Both the position numbers and the translations under genes were made by a program. A model generated the notes under the pieces. The model made no database searches. It was not told the origin of the DNA and saw only the letters and a list, made by a program, of their open reading frames with translations. 46,655 nucleotides of DNA from Streptomyces iconiensis (GTDB lineage: Bacteria > Actinomycetota > Actinomycetes > Streptomycetales > Streptomycetaceae): positions 1 to 46,655 of the forward strand of contig NZ_JANCPR020000062.1 in assembly GCF_028657195.3 (NCBI RefSeq). The letters run 5' to 3'. Below, in pieces: positions 1-6,985 of this stretch; position 1 is the first letter of the stretch, and each line of letters starts with the position of its first letter.

Positions 1-582
1 TGTGGTCCGGGTGGGGTTGGCGCGGGGGGGGGGCTCAGGGCCGGGCTGGAACCGCTGGGGGGGTGGTGAGGGTTCTGGGGGCGGCGTCGGCTGTGGGGGC
101 AAGGGCGAGCGTTCTGGCTGTGGCTGTGGCTGTGGCTGTGGGTGCTGTGGTCGTGGGTCTTGTGGCCGTGGGCGTTGTGGTGGTGGCGGGGCGGGGGTGT
201 GGGCTGCTGTGGGGTTGGCGTACGACACCGTGTGGGTGACCATCCGGCCGCCGGGCGTGCGCCGTGCGGTGCGTGCGAGGTAGCCGTGCGCTTCTAGTTC
301 GCGCAGGGCCGCGGCGATGCGGGTCTCGCCTTCGGGGAAGCGGGCCGTGAGCGACTTGATGTCCACGCGGGTGCCGTCAGGTACCGACTGGATGTGCACG
401 GCCAGGCCGATCGCGAGGAGGGACAACTCGCGGTGCTGGGCGAGGTGGTTGCCGACCACGGTGAAGCGTTCGCGGTGGCGGAACGTGACGTGTACGAGCC
501 CGGAGCGTGGCCTCGTTCGGTGGGCGGGTTCCGGAACGGGGCGTGGGGCGGGGGCGGGCGCGTTAAGCTGCTGGGGAGCCAT
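1..582 (-). CDS. helix-turn-helix DNA-binding protein, C-terminus cut by window edge
   Basis: This minus-strand frame stays open from an ATG at 582 to the left edge, so the C-terminus is missing. The N-terminal 100 or so residues contain a winged-helix-like stretch (HLAQHRELSLLAIGLAVHIQ, then RIAAALRELEAHGYLAR) that I recognise from small actinobacterial regulators next to XRE/DUF397 clusters. After about residue 120 the protein becomes a Pro/Gln/His-rich tail (repeated PQPQ). An upstream in-frame ATG at 735 gives a 51-residue longer protein, because the 5' end including its start is tandemly duplicated. I chose 582 because the following residues match the family start as I remember it. The function is probably transcriptional regulation; no target can be named. 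Confidence 0.72.
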   Translation of the reverse strand, partial: MAPQQLNAPAPAPRPVPEPAHRTRPRSGLVHVTFRHRERFTVVGNHLAQHRELSLLAIGLAVHIQSVPDGTRVDIKSLTARFPEGETRIAAALRELEAHGYLARTARRTPGGRMVTHTVSYANPTAAHTPAPPPPQRPRPQDPRPQHPQPQPQPQPERSPLPPQPTPPPEPSPPPQRFQPGPEPPPRANPTRTT

Positions 583-809
583 CGGGAAGCCGTTTTCTTC
601 CTTGTTGGTTAGGCCCTCGATCGGGATTGCAGTCCCGGCCGGGGGCCGTCGCATGTCTGGGTGCCTCGTTCGGTGGGTGGATTCGGGAACTCGATACGAG
701 GTGTGGCGTGGCGCGTTAAGCTGCTGGAGAGCCATCGGGAAGCTGCTTTCTTCCTTGCTGGTTAGGCCCTCGATCGGGATGCCAGTCCCGGCCGGGGGCC
801 GTCACATGT
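511..809. repeat. tandem duplication, 153-bp period, covering a gene start
   Basis: Copy 1 (511-656) and copy 2 (664-809) are imperfect direct repeats offset by exactly 153 bases (51 codons). Both begin CCTCGTTCGGTGGG and contain CGTTAAGCTGCTGG, an inverted ATG context (CCATCGGGAAGC) and the AGTCCCGGCCGGGGGCCGTC block. The period is a multiple of three, so the minus-strand HTH gene has two in-frame starts with the same upstream AGGAAG-like sequence. Confidence 0.85.
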
Positions 810-961
810 GTGCGGTCGTCTGGTCGTGCTGCTGCGGAGCATATGCCAGCCAACCAGCCCTGTTACCAACCGAGTTGGGGCCGTTCACTCGTGTGAGTGA
901 GGTCGCCTGGTGGGGGCCGGCTGGGGGCTGGCGGGGCTTGGCGAGGTGCTTCGCGGGGTTC

Positions 962-1606
962 TTACGGGGTTGATGTCGCGGGGGACCGGGACGCGGGGGA
1001 CCGCGATCCGGTGGATGGCGATGCGGGGGACCGCGATGTGGTGGATCGCGATGTGGTGTGCTCCCCATCGGTGGGCTCCGGGGCGGCGGGCTCTGGGTCG
1101 GCGGGTTCCGGAGCGAGGGATTCTGGGGCGAGGGATTCTGGGGCGATGGGGTCCGGGGCTAGGGAGACCTCTGCCCATACCGTTTTGCACGGTGTCGGGC
1201 CGTGCGTCACGCCCCACCGTTCGGCCAGGGCCTCGACCAGGACGAGCCCGCGTCCCGACTCCGCGTCGGCGGGCGGGAGTTGCGGGGTTGCCGTCCCCGG
1301 TGCCCGTTCGCCGAGGGTGTCCGTCACCTCGATGCGGAGCGTGTGGGGAGCGGGGCTGCTGACCCGCAACCGGAAGCTGCGCCCCGGCACGTGCCCATGC
1401 GACGCCGCGTTGGCGGCCAGTTCGCCCACGATGTGTGCGGCGGGGTCGGTCGGTAGCCCGCGCGAGGCGAGTTCGGCGACGGTGAGTAGGCGTGCCAGGC
1501 GCGCGCCTCGCCGGGTCGAGGAGAGCAGTACGGTGAAGTCCGGCTCGCGGCATGCGAGTTGGGGCCGTTGGTGGTGTGGCCGGATGGTGGTGGTCTCTTC
1601 GTTCAC
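962..1606 (-). CDS. RsbW-like ATP-binding protein (HATPase_c_2 type) with repetitive tail
   Basis: The 214-residue product has a GHKL ATPase core. The N box is ELAANAASHGH near residue 63, the D-x-G type box is VTDTLGERAP near residue 97, and the glycine box is GRGLVLVEALAERWG near residue 118. Such proteins resemble anti-sigma factor kinases, and in Streptomyces many accompany WhiJ/AbaA-like regulator clusters. Residues from about 150 on are low complexity: five-residue APESL/APEPx units, then Ser/Arg-rich SRSPAS units, both encoded by 15-base tandem repeats. The gene diverges from the XRE regulator across a 190-base intergenic region. A partner sigma or anti-anti-sigma factor is not visible here. 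Confidence 0.8.
   Translation of the reverse strand: MNEETTTIRPHHQRPQLACREPDFTVLLSSTRRGARLARLLTVAELASRGLPTDPAAHIVGELAANAASHGHVPGRSFRLRVSSPAPHTLRIEVTDTLGERAPGTATPQLPPADAESGRGLVLVEALAERWGVTHGPTPCKTVWAEVSLAPDPIAPESLAPESLAPEPADPEPAAPEPTDGEHTTSRSTTSRSPASPSTGSRSPASRSPATSTP
963..1160. repeat. 15-base tandem repeats inside the ATPase gene tail
   Basis: Two families of 15-base units lie in the 3' part of the ATP-binding protein gene. One is GCGGGGGACCGCGAT-like (about 985-1055) and the other GGATTCTGGGGCGAG-like (about 1117-1150). They encode Ser-Arg-Ser and Ala-Pro-Glu repeats and keep the frame, so copy number could vary without breaking the gene. Confidence 0.7.
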
Positions 1607-1796
1607 CTCACCCAGCGTGGTCGTATGCGCGCGCCGCGGACAGGCGTAACGAGCGCACTCACCGTCATTGTCCGGACTGAGCGGCGAATGGTACGGCTTG
1701 TACCCCGTAACCGGGGCACTTTTCCACGCTTTGTAACACGTGCTCGCCGACCGTGCGTACGGTGTCGTTCACTGAGTGCGACCGAGGCAGGTGGGC
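1607..1796. promoter_or_regulatory. divergent intergenic region with small inverted repeats
   Basis: This region separates the minus-strand ATP-binding protein from the plus-strand XRE regulator and must hold both promoters. It contains GGTAC-ggctt-GTACC (1690-1704) and, directly after it, CCCCGtaacCGGGG (1703-1716). These are possible operator half sites for the neighbouring XRE protein, which is inference only. I do not see a convincing -35/-10 pair. Confidence 0.3.
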
Positions 1797-2645
1797 ATGG
1801 CTGAGAACGACGGTGACGGGTGGGACGCGGTCCTGGAGGAGGACGAGGACTCCGGCGCTGTGGCAAGGGCGGTGAGCCGCCAGATCAAGCTGTGGCGCGA
1901 GGCGGCCGGCCTGAAGCAGGCGGAGTTGGGCTCGGCTCTGGGGTACGGCGTGGACATGATCTCCGCCGTGGAGCGCGGGAAACGGTTTCCGAGGCCGGAG
2001 TTCCTGGCGGGCGCCGACGAACTACTGGACGCGGGCGGCAAGTTGTCCGCCATGAAGAAGGACATCGCGGAGGCCCGGTACCCGAAGAAGGTACGGGACC
2101 TGGCGAAGCTGGAGGACAAGGCCGTCGAACGGGGTGCCTACGGAGACCACAACATCGACGGCCTGCTGCAGACCGAGGAGTACGCGCGAGCGCTGTTCGC
2201 CATGCGGCGCCCGGCGATCGGTGAGGACGAGATCGAACGGCACGTCGCGGCTCGTATGGCCCGCCAGGAGATCCTTCACCGCAAGCCGCCGCCTTCGCTG
2301 ACGTTCGTCCAGGAAGAGGTGACGTTGCGGCGGCCGATTGGCGGCAAGATGGTTTTGCGACGGCAGCTTGAACACCTGCTGGAAGTCGGGCGGTTGCGGC
2401 ACGTCACGCTCCAGGTGATGCCGACCGAGTGCGAGGAGCACGCGGGGATGGCGGGCGAACTCCGGGTGCTGAAGTTCAAGGGCGGCAAGGCGTTGGGTAC
2501 CACGGACGGGCAACTCACCGCCCGCCTTATTTCTGGCCCGGAGGAAGTGCAGATCCTCGAACTGCGCTATGGGATGATCCGCTCACAGGCGCTCACTCCG
2601 CGTGAGTCCCTGGCGTTCATCGAGAAAGTGCTGGGAGAGACATGA
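1797..2645 (+). CDS. XRE-family regulator with DUF5753 C-terminal domain (WhiJ/Scr1-like)
   Basis: This 282-residue protein has an N-terminal helix-turn-helix (QIKLWREAAGLKQAELGSAL, then SAVERGKRFPRPEF, about residues 30-70). A DUF5753-type effector domain follows, with LLQTEEYARALF near residue 125 and FVQEEVTLRRPIGG near residue 175. The ATG at 1797 is preferred over the GTG at 1776 because GAGG lies about 9 bases upstream. The stop overlaps the next start as ATGA at 2642-2645, so translation of the DUF397 partner is coupled. Pairs of this kind occur in many copies in Streptomyces genomes and some act in development or as toxin-antitoxin-like pairs; the role of this copy is unknown. Confidence 0.9.
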   Translation: MAENDGDGWDAVLEEDEDSGAVARAVSRQIKLWREAAGLKQAELGSALGYGVDMISAVERGKRFPRPEFLAGADELLDAGGKLSAMKKDIAEARYPKKVRDLAKLEDKAVERGAYGDHNIDGLLQTEEYARALFAMRRPAIGEDEIERHVAARMARQEILHRKPPPSLTFVQEEVTLRRPIGGKMVLRRQLEHLLEVGRLRHVTLQVMPTECEEHAGMAGELRVLKFKGGKALGTTDGQLTARLISGPEEVQILELRYGMIRSQALTPRESLAFIEKVLGET

Positions 2646-2845
2646 CGGCGTTGAAGCGGTCCTCCGGAGTCAGTGTCGGCCTGGAGTGGACCAAGAGCAG
2701 CTACAGCAGCAACGACAGTCCGGAGTGCGTCGAGGTGGCGGCGACGCCCGGCACGGTGCACGTTCGCGACTCCAAGGACGCGGCGGGCCCGCGCCTCACC
2801 TTCACGTCCGCTACCTGGGCCGCGTTCGTGTCCCGGCGAGCCTGA
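2642..2845 (+). CDS. DUF397 small protein
   Basis: The 67-residue product shows the DUF397 pattern: W-x-K-S-S-Y-S near residue 16, a central CVEVA, VHVRDSKD, and a C-terminal W-x-x-F-V. It overlaps the XRE regulator by four bases and is the usual partner of that regulator class. DUF397 proteins are thought to modulate the partner regulator; that is family knowledge, not visible here. A GC-rich hairpin follows the stop. Confidence 0.9.
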   Translation: MTALKRSSGVSVGLEWTKSSYSSNDSPECVEVAATPGTVHVRDSKDAAGPRLTFTSATWAAFVSRRA

Positions 2846-2858
2846 CGCCCGTACAACT

Positions 2859-2886
2859 GTGCCCCGCCTCCCGTTGGGCGGGGCAC
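2859..2886 (+). terminator. hairpin after DUF397 gene
   Basis: GTGCCCCGCC (2859-2868) and GGCGGGGCAC (2877-2886) form a perfect 10-bp stem with an 8-base loop. There is no T tract, as is common for Streptomyces terminators. It lies between convergent genes and may serve both. Confidence 0.6.
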
Positions 2887-2983
2887 ACGGCGTTCGCCCT
2901 CTGGGCCGGGCGCCCTTCGGTGTCGCGGGGATCGCCGGTGCCGCGCGGGTTGCGTTGCGGGGGTGCGGAGGTTGCGCGAGGCG

Positions 2984-3652
2984 TCAGCCGACGCTGAGGT
3001 CGAAGTCGGTCACGTACCAGGCGTTCTTGATCTCGGCAGCATGTACCTTGACGTCCAACTGGCCTTCCTTCACTCCGGTGGAGTTGGACAGGATGACCTT
3101 CTCCAGGCTCTGGCCGTCGATGGTGACCTTGTCAGCGGGGACCACCGTCTTGCCGTCGGCGACCGGGGTCTTGGCAACTTCCACCTTGGGGTTGCTCGGG
3201 GGCGGCTTCGGCGAGAACGCCTCGCGGAACCTCCCGGCGCCGTCCCGCATTTTCACGACATCGGGCTCGTTGCTGTTGCACCTCTTCGGGTTGCCGACCT
3301 GCGCGGGCGAGGAACCGGAAGTCGGCCCCGCCATCACGAGGCACGCCTTCTTCGGCTGCCCCTTCACGATCGCCCCGACCCATGAGGCAACCGCCTCCTG
3401 AGCTGTGGAGTGCGGGGTGCCGGCGGCCTGCGGGGGCTCCGAGCTGCCGGTTTCCTTGCCGCCGCCGGAGTCCTTGCTGTCGTTGGACCCCTTGCCGTCG
3501 TCGGAGTCCTGCGGTGCGGTCGAACCCTTCGCGGCCGGTTCCTTCTCCCCGGAGTCCGCGTCGTTCGAGCACCCCGCGACACCCAGAACCGACACCGCCA
3601 ACACGGCCCCGGCTATCCGGCCCACGTTCCGCTTCCTGCACCTGTCCCTCAT
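2984..3652 (-). CDS. secreted lipoprotein, possibly NTF2-like
   Basis: The 222-residue precursor starts at the ATG at 3652, with GGGGAAGG about 8 bases upstream. A basic n-region (MRDRCRKRNVGR) and hydrophobic segment lead to the lipobox GVAGC, with the acylated Cys near residue 28. A Ser/Asp/Gly/Lys-rich linker of about 50 residues follows. The globular part begins AQEAVASWVGAIVKGQPKKA and ends in WYVTDFDLSV, a layout like NTF2-fold (DUF4878-like) lipoproteins. Function is unknown. It converges on the DUF397 gene and marks the left border of the lower-GC toxin region. Confidence 0.75.
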   Translation of the reverse strand: MRDRCRKRNVGRIAGAVLAVSVLGVAGCSNDADSGEKEPAAKGSTAPQDSDDGKGSNDSKDSGGGKETGSSEPPQAAGTPHSTAQEAVASWVGAIVKGQPKKACLVMAGPTSGSSPAQVGNPKRCNSNEPDVVKMRDGAGRFREAFSPKPPPSNPKVEVAKTPVADGKTVVPADKVTIDGQSLEKVILSNSTGVKEGQLDVKVHAAEIKNAWYVTDFDLSVG

Positions 3653-3898
3653 CGGGCAACCTTCCCCTGGACGTTCCTGTGCCGCAAATGCGGCCATGAT
3701 GTCTTGCCGGGGGACCGTACCGGACGTGCGGACTGAGCAGCCAATTGCCCTTTGGGTAGGGGGGATTGGGAAAATTACTCGGCTCTGGCCCACGCCTTTA
3801 TCCCGAGCGGAGGGGTGAACCGGCGACTCGCCAGTCCTCGAAGGGGACGGGATGGAAAATTGCGAGGCGTGAGGATATCTTCCTGCTTCTCGGCCCGT

Positions 3899-4450
3899 TC
3901 ACGAATATGGCGGGGAGGGAACTTCGGAAAATGTTCCCTGTACTACTTCGATGCAAACGCCAAGTGTGGGATCAGGAGGGGCGATTTGCACTTCGACCTG
4001 TCTGGCAGGCCGTACGGTCGCGATCCGCGCGGTCCACGGCTCAATGAGTGATGCGGCGAGCGTGAGCTGCACCTCCTCGCTGGAATCTTGCGAGCCCTTC
4101 CACTGGGCGAAGATGTTGCCGATCTCAAAATAGTTGAAACTATTGATGAGTTCTGTCCACTGCTCGGAACTCTCGCCGAACCTTGAGGAGTCGTGTGCCG
4201 TACGGAGTCGCTGTGAAATCCCTTCCCTACCGATTCCCTCAAGGTCAACAAATACTGCGCCCCCGACTTCGACAACGTCTGGCCAGAAGAGCCATCGATA
4301 GGCGATGGCGTCCGTCACGCTGCCAATCTCGGCCAGGGCTTGTGCCATGGTCGCAGCTCTGATCTCGGGCTTCGCCCGCCGGAGGACGTCCCATGAGTCT
4401 CCCGGTGCTTCGCTGTGTGCTGCTGGGTCAGTAGCCAAGGGGCAGTTCAT
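3899..4450 (-). CDS. immunity-like hypothetical protein, possibly truncated at its 5' end
   Basis: The 183-residue product has no domain I can name. It contains DAIAYRWLFWPDVVEVGGAV near residue 47 and SFNYFEIGNIFAQWKGSQDS near residue 106. Its ATG overlaps the upstream stop as ATGA, but AGGAG sits directly against the ATG, which is a poor spacing. The same reading frame continues upstream without a start codon as a sensible sequence (DPPLFTLLAEDSAELRQE), which suggests that the true N-terminus was lost in a fusion with the upstream gene. A decayed copy of its central part lies at 6908-6985. The setting next to RHS remnants suggests an immunity protein; this is inference. Confidence 0.5.
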   Translation of the reverse strand: MNCPLATDPAAHSEAPGDSWDVLRRAKPEIRAATMAQALAEIGSVTDAIAYRWLFWPDVVEVGGAVFVDLEGIGREGISQRLRTAHDSSRFGESSEQWTELINSFNYFEIGNIFAQWKGSQDSSEEVQLTLAASLIEPWTARIATVRPARQVEVQIAPPDPTLGVCIEVVQGTFSEVPSPPYS

Positions 4451-4716
4451 CTCCTGTCGCAGTTCTGCCGAATCCTCCGCCAGTAGGGTAAAGAGTGGCG
4501 GGTCGATTCCTTTTTGGCTTTTTCGGCTACTTCTTTGATTTTCTGAAGTGCTTCAGCTGGTGCGCTGGACCAGTCGAACGTACAGCCTTCGTCGATGACG
4601 TAGGTGACGCGTTCTTCGAACCCGAAATCGACACCGCTCGCCTCCAGAGCGTCAAGCGCTGCGCCGACTCGAATGGCACCGGAGAAGGCAAATTCAATTT
4701 CTGCTGATCTGCTCAC
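4447..4716 (-). CDS. truncated homologue of the RHS-adjacent immunity protein
   Basis: The first 70 or so residues of this 89-residue frame (MSRSAEIEFAF, ERVTYVIDEGCTFDWSSAP, LQKIKEVAEKA) clearly match the N-terminal half of the protein at 8808-9227 (MSRAAEIDFTF, GRVTYVIDVDGMFDWAHAAP, LQRVKESAAHA). After that the frame reads an unrelated basic tail and stops within the next gene. The GTG start at 4716 is preceded by a run of eight G about 6 bases away. I read this as the N-terminal module of an immunity gene joined out of frame to the gene at 3899-4450, so it is probably a relic, although it could still be expressed. Confidence 0.55.
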   Translation of the reverse strand: MSRSAEIEFAFSGAIRVGAALDALEASGVDFGFEERVTYVIDEGCTFDWSSAPAEALQKIKEVAEKAKKESTRHSLPYWRRIRQNCDRR

Positions 4717-4960
4717 GAAAATCCCCCCCCTGCGCTCGTGACGCTATTTAGAGAGGGAGGTCCCTCTTGTCCACGCTCAGCTCCGTGCCGGTCACGTGGA
4801 CACGTGAGTCGCCGGAGCGTCGTCGGTTGCCGGAATTTCCCCGTGGGGTATGGGCCGCATGAGTTCGTCCGGAGATTTCTCTGCCCCGTCCCTCGGAGCT
4901 GGAGAGGCATTACTGCTTGCTCTTTGCTCGAAAACGTATCGAGGTGTTCAAGTCTTCTTT

Positions 4961-5401
4961 TCATTCCGGTGAATTAGAGGAGTTTGAAGAGGAGGTGAAC
5001 TCCCAGATGAGAGAGTGTAGCAATTGATTCTTTGTTTGTCCGGTAATCGGGTGGAGTTTCGCATAGGTTCGAGTGGCGACGTCCAGTCGATGGGGGATTC
5101 GACGGAGAGCCTGGGTCTTTTCGCCAGCCCTTTCGGGGCGGTAGGAGAAGAGGATGCAGATCCAGCTATCCTCGGGGTTCGATTCGGGGAGAATGGGAGT
5201 AAGGACGTACTGGGAATCTTCGTCCAGCATTTCCGTGGGGATCCGGTTGCCGTTCCGGCTGTACCCTCGGACTTTAGCCTCTCTGATCAAGTCATGGAGG
5301 GTGTCCAGGCTCACGCCGCGAATTTCTCCTGGCACGGGCCACTCGAATGGGGAGGTCACTTTTCCCTTCCTGCCTTTGCGCAGGCCGATGAGGCGAGCCA
5401 C
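4961..5401 (-). CDS. hypothetical protein in immunity-like gene cluster
   Basis: I do not recognise this 146-residue protein. The GTG at 5401 was chosen because GGGGAGG lies six bases upstream, the best ribosome site in the cluster. An upstream GTG at 5548 in the same frame would overlap the preceding gene by 35 bases. The N-terminus is basic (RLIGLRKGRKGKV), the middle reads VSLDTLHDLIREAKVRGYSR and SWICILFSYRPERAG, and the C-terminus is a Ser/Asn tail. It is the third gene of a minus-strand run beginning with the HExxH toxin tip, so an immunity or accessory role is possible. Its base composition is lower in GC than the flanks. Confidence 0.5.
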   Translation of the reverse strand: MARLIGLRKGRKGKVTSPFEWPVPGEIRGVSLDTLHDLIREAKVRGYSRNGNRIPTEMLDEDSQYVLTPILPESNPEDSWICILFSYRPERAGEKTQALRRIPHRLDVATRTYAKLHPITGQTKNQLLHSLIWEFTSSSNSSNSPE

Positions 5402-5513
5402 TAATTTCCTCCCCTTCCAGACGAGAGGGCTTCGGCGATTCTGACTTCCCTGTACGACTTCCCCGTTGCTGATTGTGACTACATGGCCGATCCTCGTCTG
5501 GGATATTGATGAC

Positions 5514-5993
5514 CTACCGTCGGCGTGGTCCGGCTCCCGGATCTGCACGGAAACCCAGGAATTGATTCACGTCCTTTGAGATTTCCACCAGGCGTGCTTG
5601 AGGCACTTCGGGGGCTGCGCCCCCGTTTTCTTCGATGAACTCAATGAGACTTGCCGGAAGCCCCAGCCGATAGGTTGCCACGTATGCCTCAAGATCCGCC
5701 CGCCAGAAGTGCCGTCCGTCAGTGAGTACGGACGAGCCTCCTGGGACGCTAAAGGATCTATCGACGACATCTGTGGTCGTCTCCATGACATCTAGCACCG
5801 GGTATCCGGAACGCAAGTAGCGGCACACCATGGCGGAGTCATAAGCGGGCTCTTCCTGCAGCGCTTCGTGCAAGCTTCCGCTGTATGTGCTATGCGGTTC
5901 TGGTTCCAGTTCACGGAAGAAGCCAACGGGATCCATTTTAGGTCGTCGGATATCTTCGAAGCGAAACCCTGTCCTACTGTTGCCGAAGAACAC
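5514..5993 (-). CDS. hypothetical immunity-like protein
   Basis: This 159-residue acidic, aromatic-rich product has no motif I can name. It includes VCRYLRSGYPVLDVMETTTD, DGRHFWRADLEAYVATYRLG and LPASLIEFIEENGG, a pattern I associate with small hypothetical proteins in actinobacterial toxin loci. The GTG at 5993 overlaps the end of the upstream zinc-ribbon gene by 20 bases, suggesting translational coupling. An internal ATG at 5936 is the alternative start, but neither has a strong ribosome site. Confidence 0.5.
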   Translation of the reverse strand: MFFGNSRTGFRFEDIRRPKMDPVGFFRELEPEPHSTYSGSLHEALQEEPAYDSAMVCRYLRSGYPVLDVMETTTDVVDRSFSVPGGSSVLTDGRHFWRADLEAYVATYRLGLPASLIEFIEENGGAAPEVPQARLVEISKDVNQFLGFRADPGAGPRRR

Positions 5994-6390
5994 TGGACTC
6001 GATTCCCGCAGATTTCAGGATGTCCGAAAATTCCTCCAGCTCGGGGACGAGTCCTGAGCGACCCTCGGTCTTCAGTTTGTCTGCCTGGAGTTTGGCCTCC
6101 TTGAGAGGCATATATTCGATCTTCCGCAGAATATTCATCAGCGACGTGGTGCGGGTTGAGGAGTCCGCAAGTTGGAGAATTGACACCCCTGCCTTCTGTA
6201 TCAAAGTTGCTCGTATTTCTTCGCTCGGCCTTCCAGGTCCTCCCTCGTGGACGGCATTTCCACAGGAAGGGCACGTGCATTCTAGTTCCCATCGGAGGGA
6301 TCTCCGATAGTAAGTTTCACTGGACAGACAGGTAGTCTGTTCCGTGCATTTGTGGCATCGCATTTGGAGCTCAATACTTACCGTACTCAT
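5974..6390 (-). CDS. zinc-ribbon protein with ribosomal L7/L12-like C-terminal region; candidate immunity protein
   Basis: The 138-residue product has CxxC at residues 12-15 and CxxC at 40-43, a likely zinc ribbon. From about residue 85 the pattern ILRKIEYMPLKEAKLQADKL, then EEFSDILKSAGIESSV, resembles the alpha-beta C-terminal domain of L7/L12 (the K-EAK helix and the final E-AGA-V strand). The ATG at 6390 overlaps the stop of the displaced RHS tip as ATGA, with GGCGGGG just upstream. A gene directly coupled to a toxin end is normally its immunity gene, so this is the best candidate antidote for the HExxH tip. The domain comparison is from memory. Confidence 0.55.
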   Translation of the reverse strand: MSTVSIELQMRCHKCTEQTTCLSSETYYRRSLRWELECTCPSCGNAVHEGGPGRPSEEIRATLIQKAGVSILQLADSSTRTTSLMNILRKIEYMPLKEAKLQADKLKTEGRSGLVPELEEFSDILKSAGIESSVLRQQ

Positions 6391-6874
6391 TGCCAACCCC
6401 GCCTTCTCTTGTGCCGGGCTACAGTATCGTAGAATCTAGCCGACGGGCCCGAACCACCTCGGGGGTGGTGCGAGTCAAAATTCCTCCGGGAGCACCAGCG
6501 ACGGTGCAACTCCTCATGTATCAGGGTATTTCTTAGCTGCTCTCTTGATACGAATGAGCTCGGACCAATTTGTGTACCACCCCCGTGTTGTGAGACCCCG
6601 TGTCCGACGAAGGGGCTGTACTGGGGTTGGTGGGTGAAATCGAGATCAGGGAAACCCTTGAGAATGGCGGCCAGAGCACGGTTTCTGGTTTCCGCGGTTC
6701 TTCCGGCGACGTGGCTCAGGTCGTTTCTCCCGCGTGCGTCCCCCATGCCTTCCACCGGTCTTGCCGGCTGGCGCCCGGAAGGACAAGGGGAGAGCCCCAG
6801 AGCATCGGACGAGTCGTACGGGTTCTCGGCATACGTCGCCGGATTCGGCGCTGGCCCCAGCTCCAGTGGGTCAG
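6387..6874 (-). pseudogene. displaced RHS C-terminal toxin tip with HExxH motif
   Basis: The frame begins in RHS core sequence (DPLELGPAPNPATYAENPYD) that matches the pre-tip motif of the intact RHS gene (DPLGLGPAPNPATYVGNPRC). It then runs into an unrelated tip of about 125 residues. The tip contains HEELH (codons at 6504-6518), an HExxH zincin-like motif, followed by an HH pair and a basic C-terminus (RHKRRRGW). No credible start or ribosome site exists upstream, so it is a silent or recombination-dependent cassette rather than a working gene. Internal GTG/ATG codons at 6755 and 6746 could in principle start the tip alone. Metalloprotease activity is a guess from the motif. Confidence 0.65.
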
Positions 6875-6907
6875 GGGAGGGAAGCCCTGGTGGTCCCAGG
6901 TGAGAGG
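6874..6907 (-). pseudogene. RHS core scar adjoining the displaced tip
   Basis: This stretch encodes LTWDHQG on the minus strand and matches 10001-10025 of the intact RHS gene (GCCCTGGTGGTCCCAGGTGAG). In the intact gene it lies about 290 bases further from the pre-tip motif than it does here, so that part of the core has been deleted. Confidence 0.65.
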
Positions 6908-6985
6908 GTGAGCTGCATCTCCACGCTGGAATCCTGGGGGTCCTTTCACCGGGTGAAGATATTGCGGCCTCAAAATAGTTGAAGC
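6908..6985 (-). pseudogene. fragment of a second copy of the 3899-4450 immunity-like gene
   Basis: The 78 bases match 4062-4140, including GTGAGCTGCA, CGCTGGAATC and CTCAAAATAGTTGAA. The translation keeps SFNYFE and then needs a frameshift to restore QDSSVEMQLTL. It is bounded by RHS core sequence on one side and by the stop of the GNAT gene on the other, so it is a relic. Confidence 0.7.

Noticed and set aside
1..283. Plus-strand Gly/Cys-rich open frame at the left edge
   Set aside because: It mirrors the Pro/Gln-rich tail of the minus-strand HTH gene; the tail frame continues a real domain.
4717..4960. Possible small minus-strand gene (83 codons)
   Set aside because: No ribosome site or recognisable composition; Arg-rich translation. 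I see no supported feature here, nor any match to the RHS gene.
5150..5200. TTCGA-containing stretch that looked like a tRNA T-arm
   Set aside because: No paired acceptor stem, anticodon arm or terminal structure was found.
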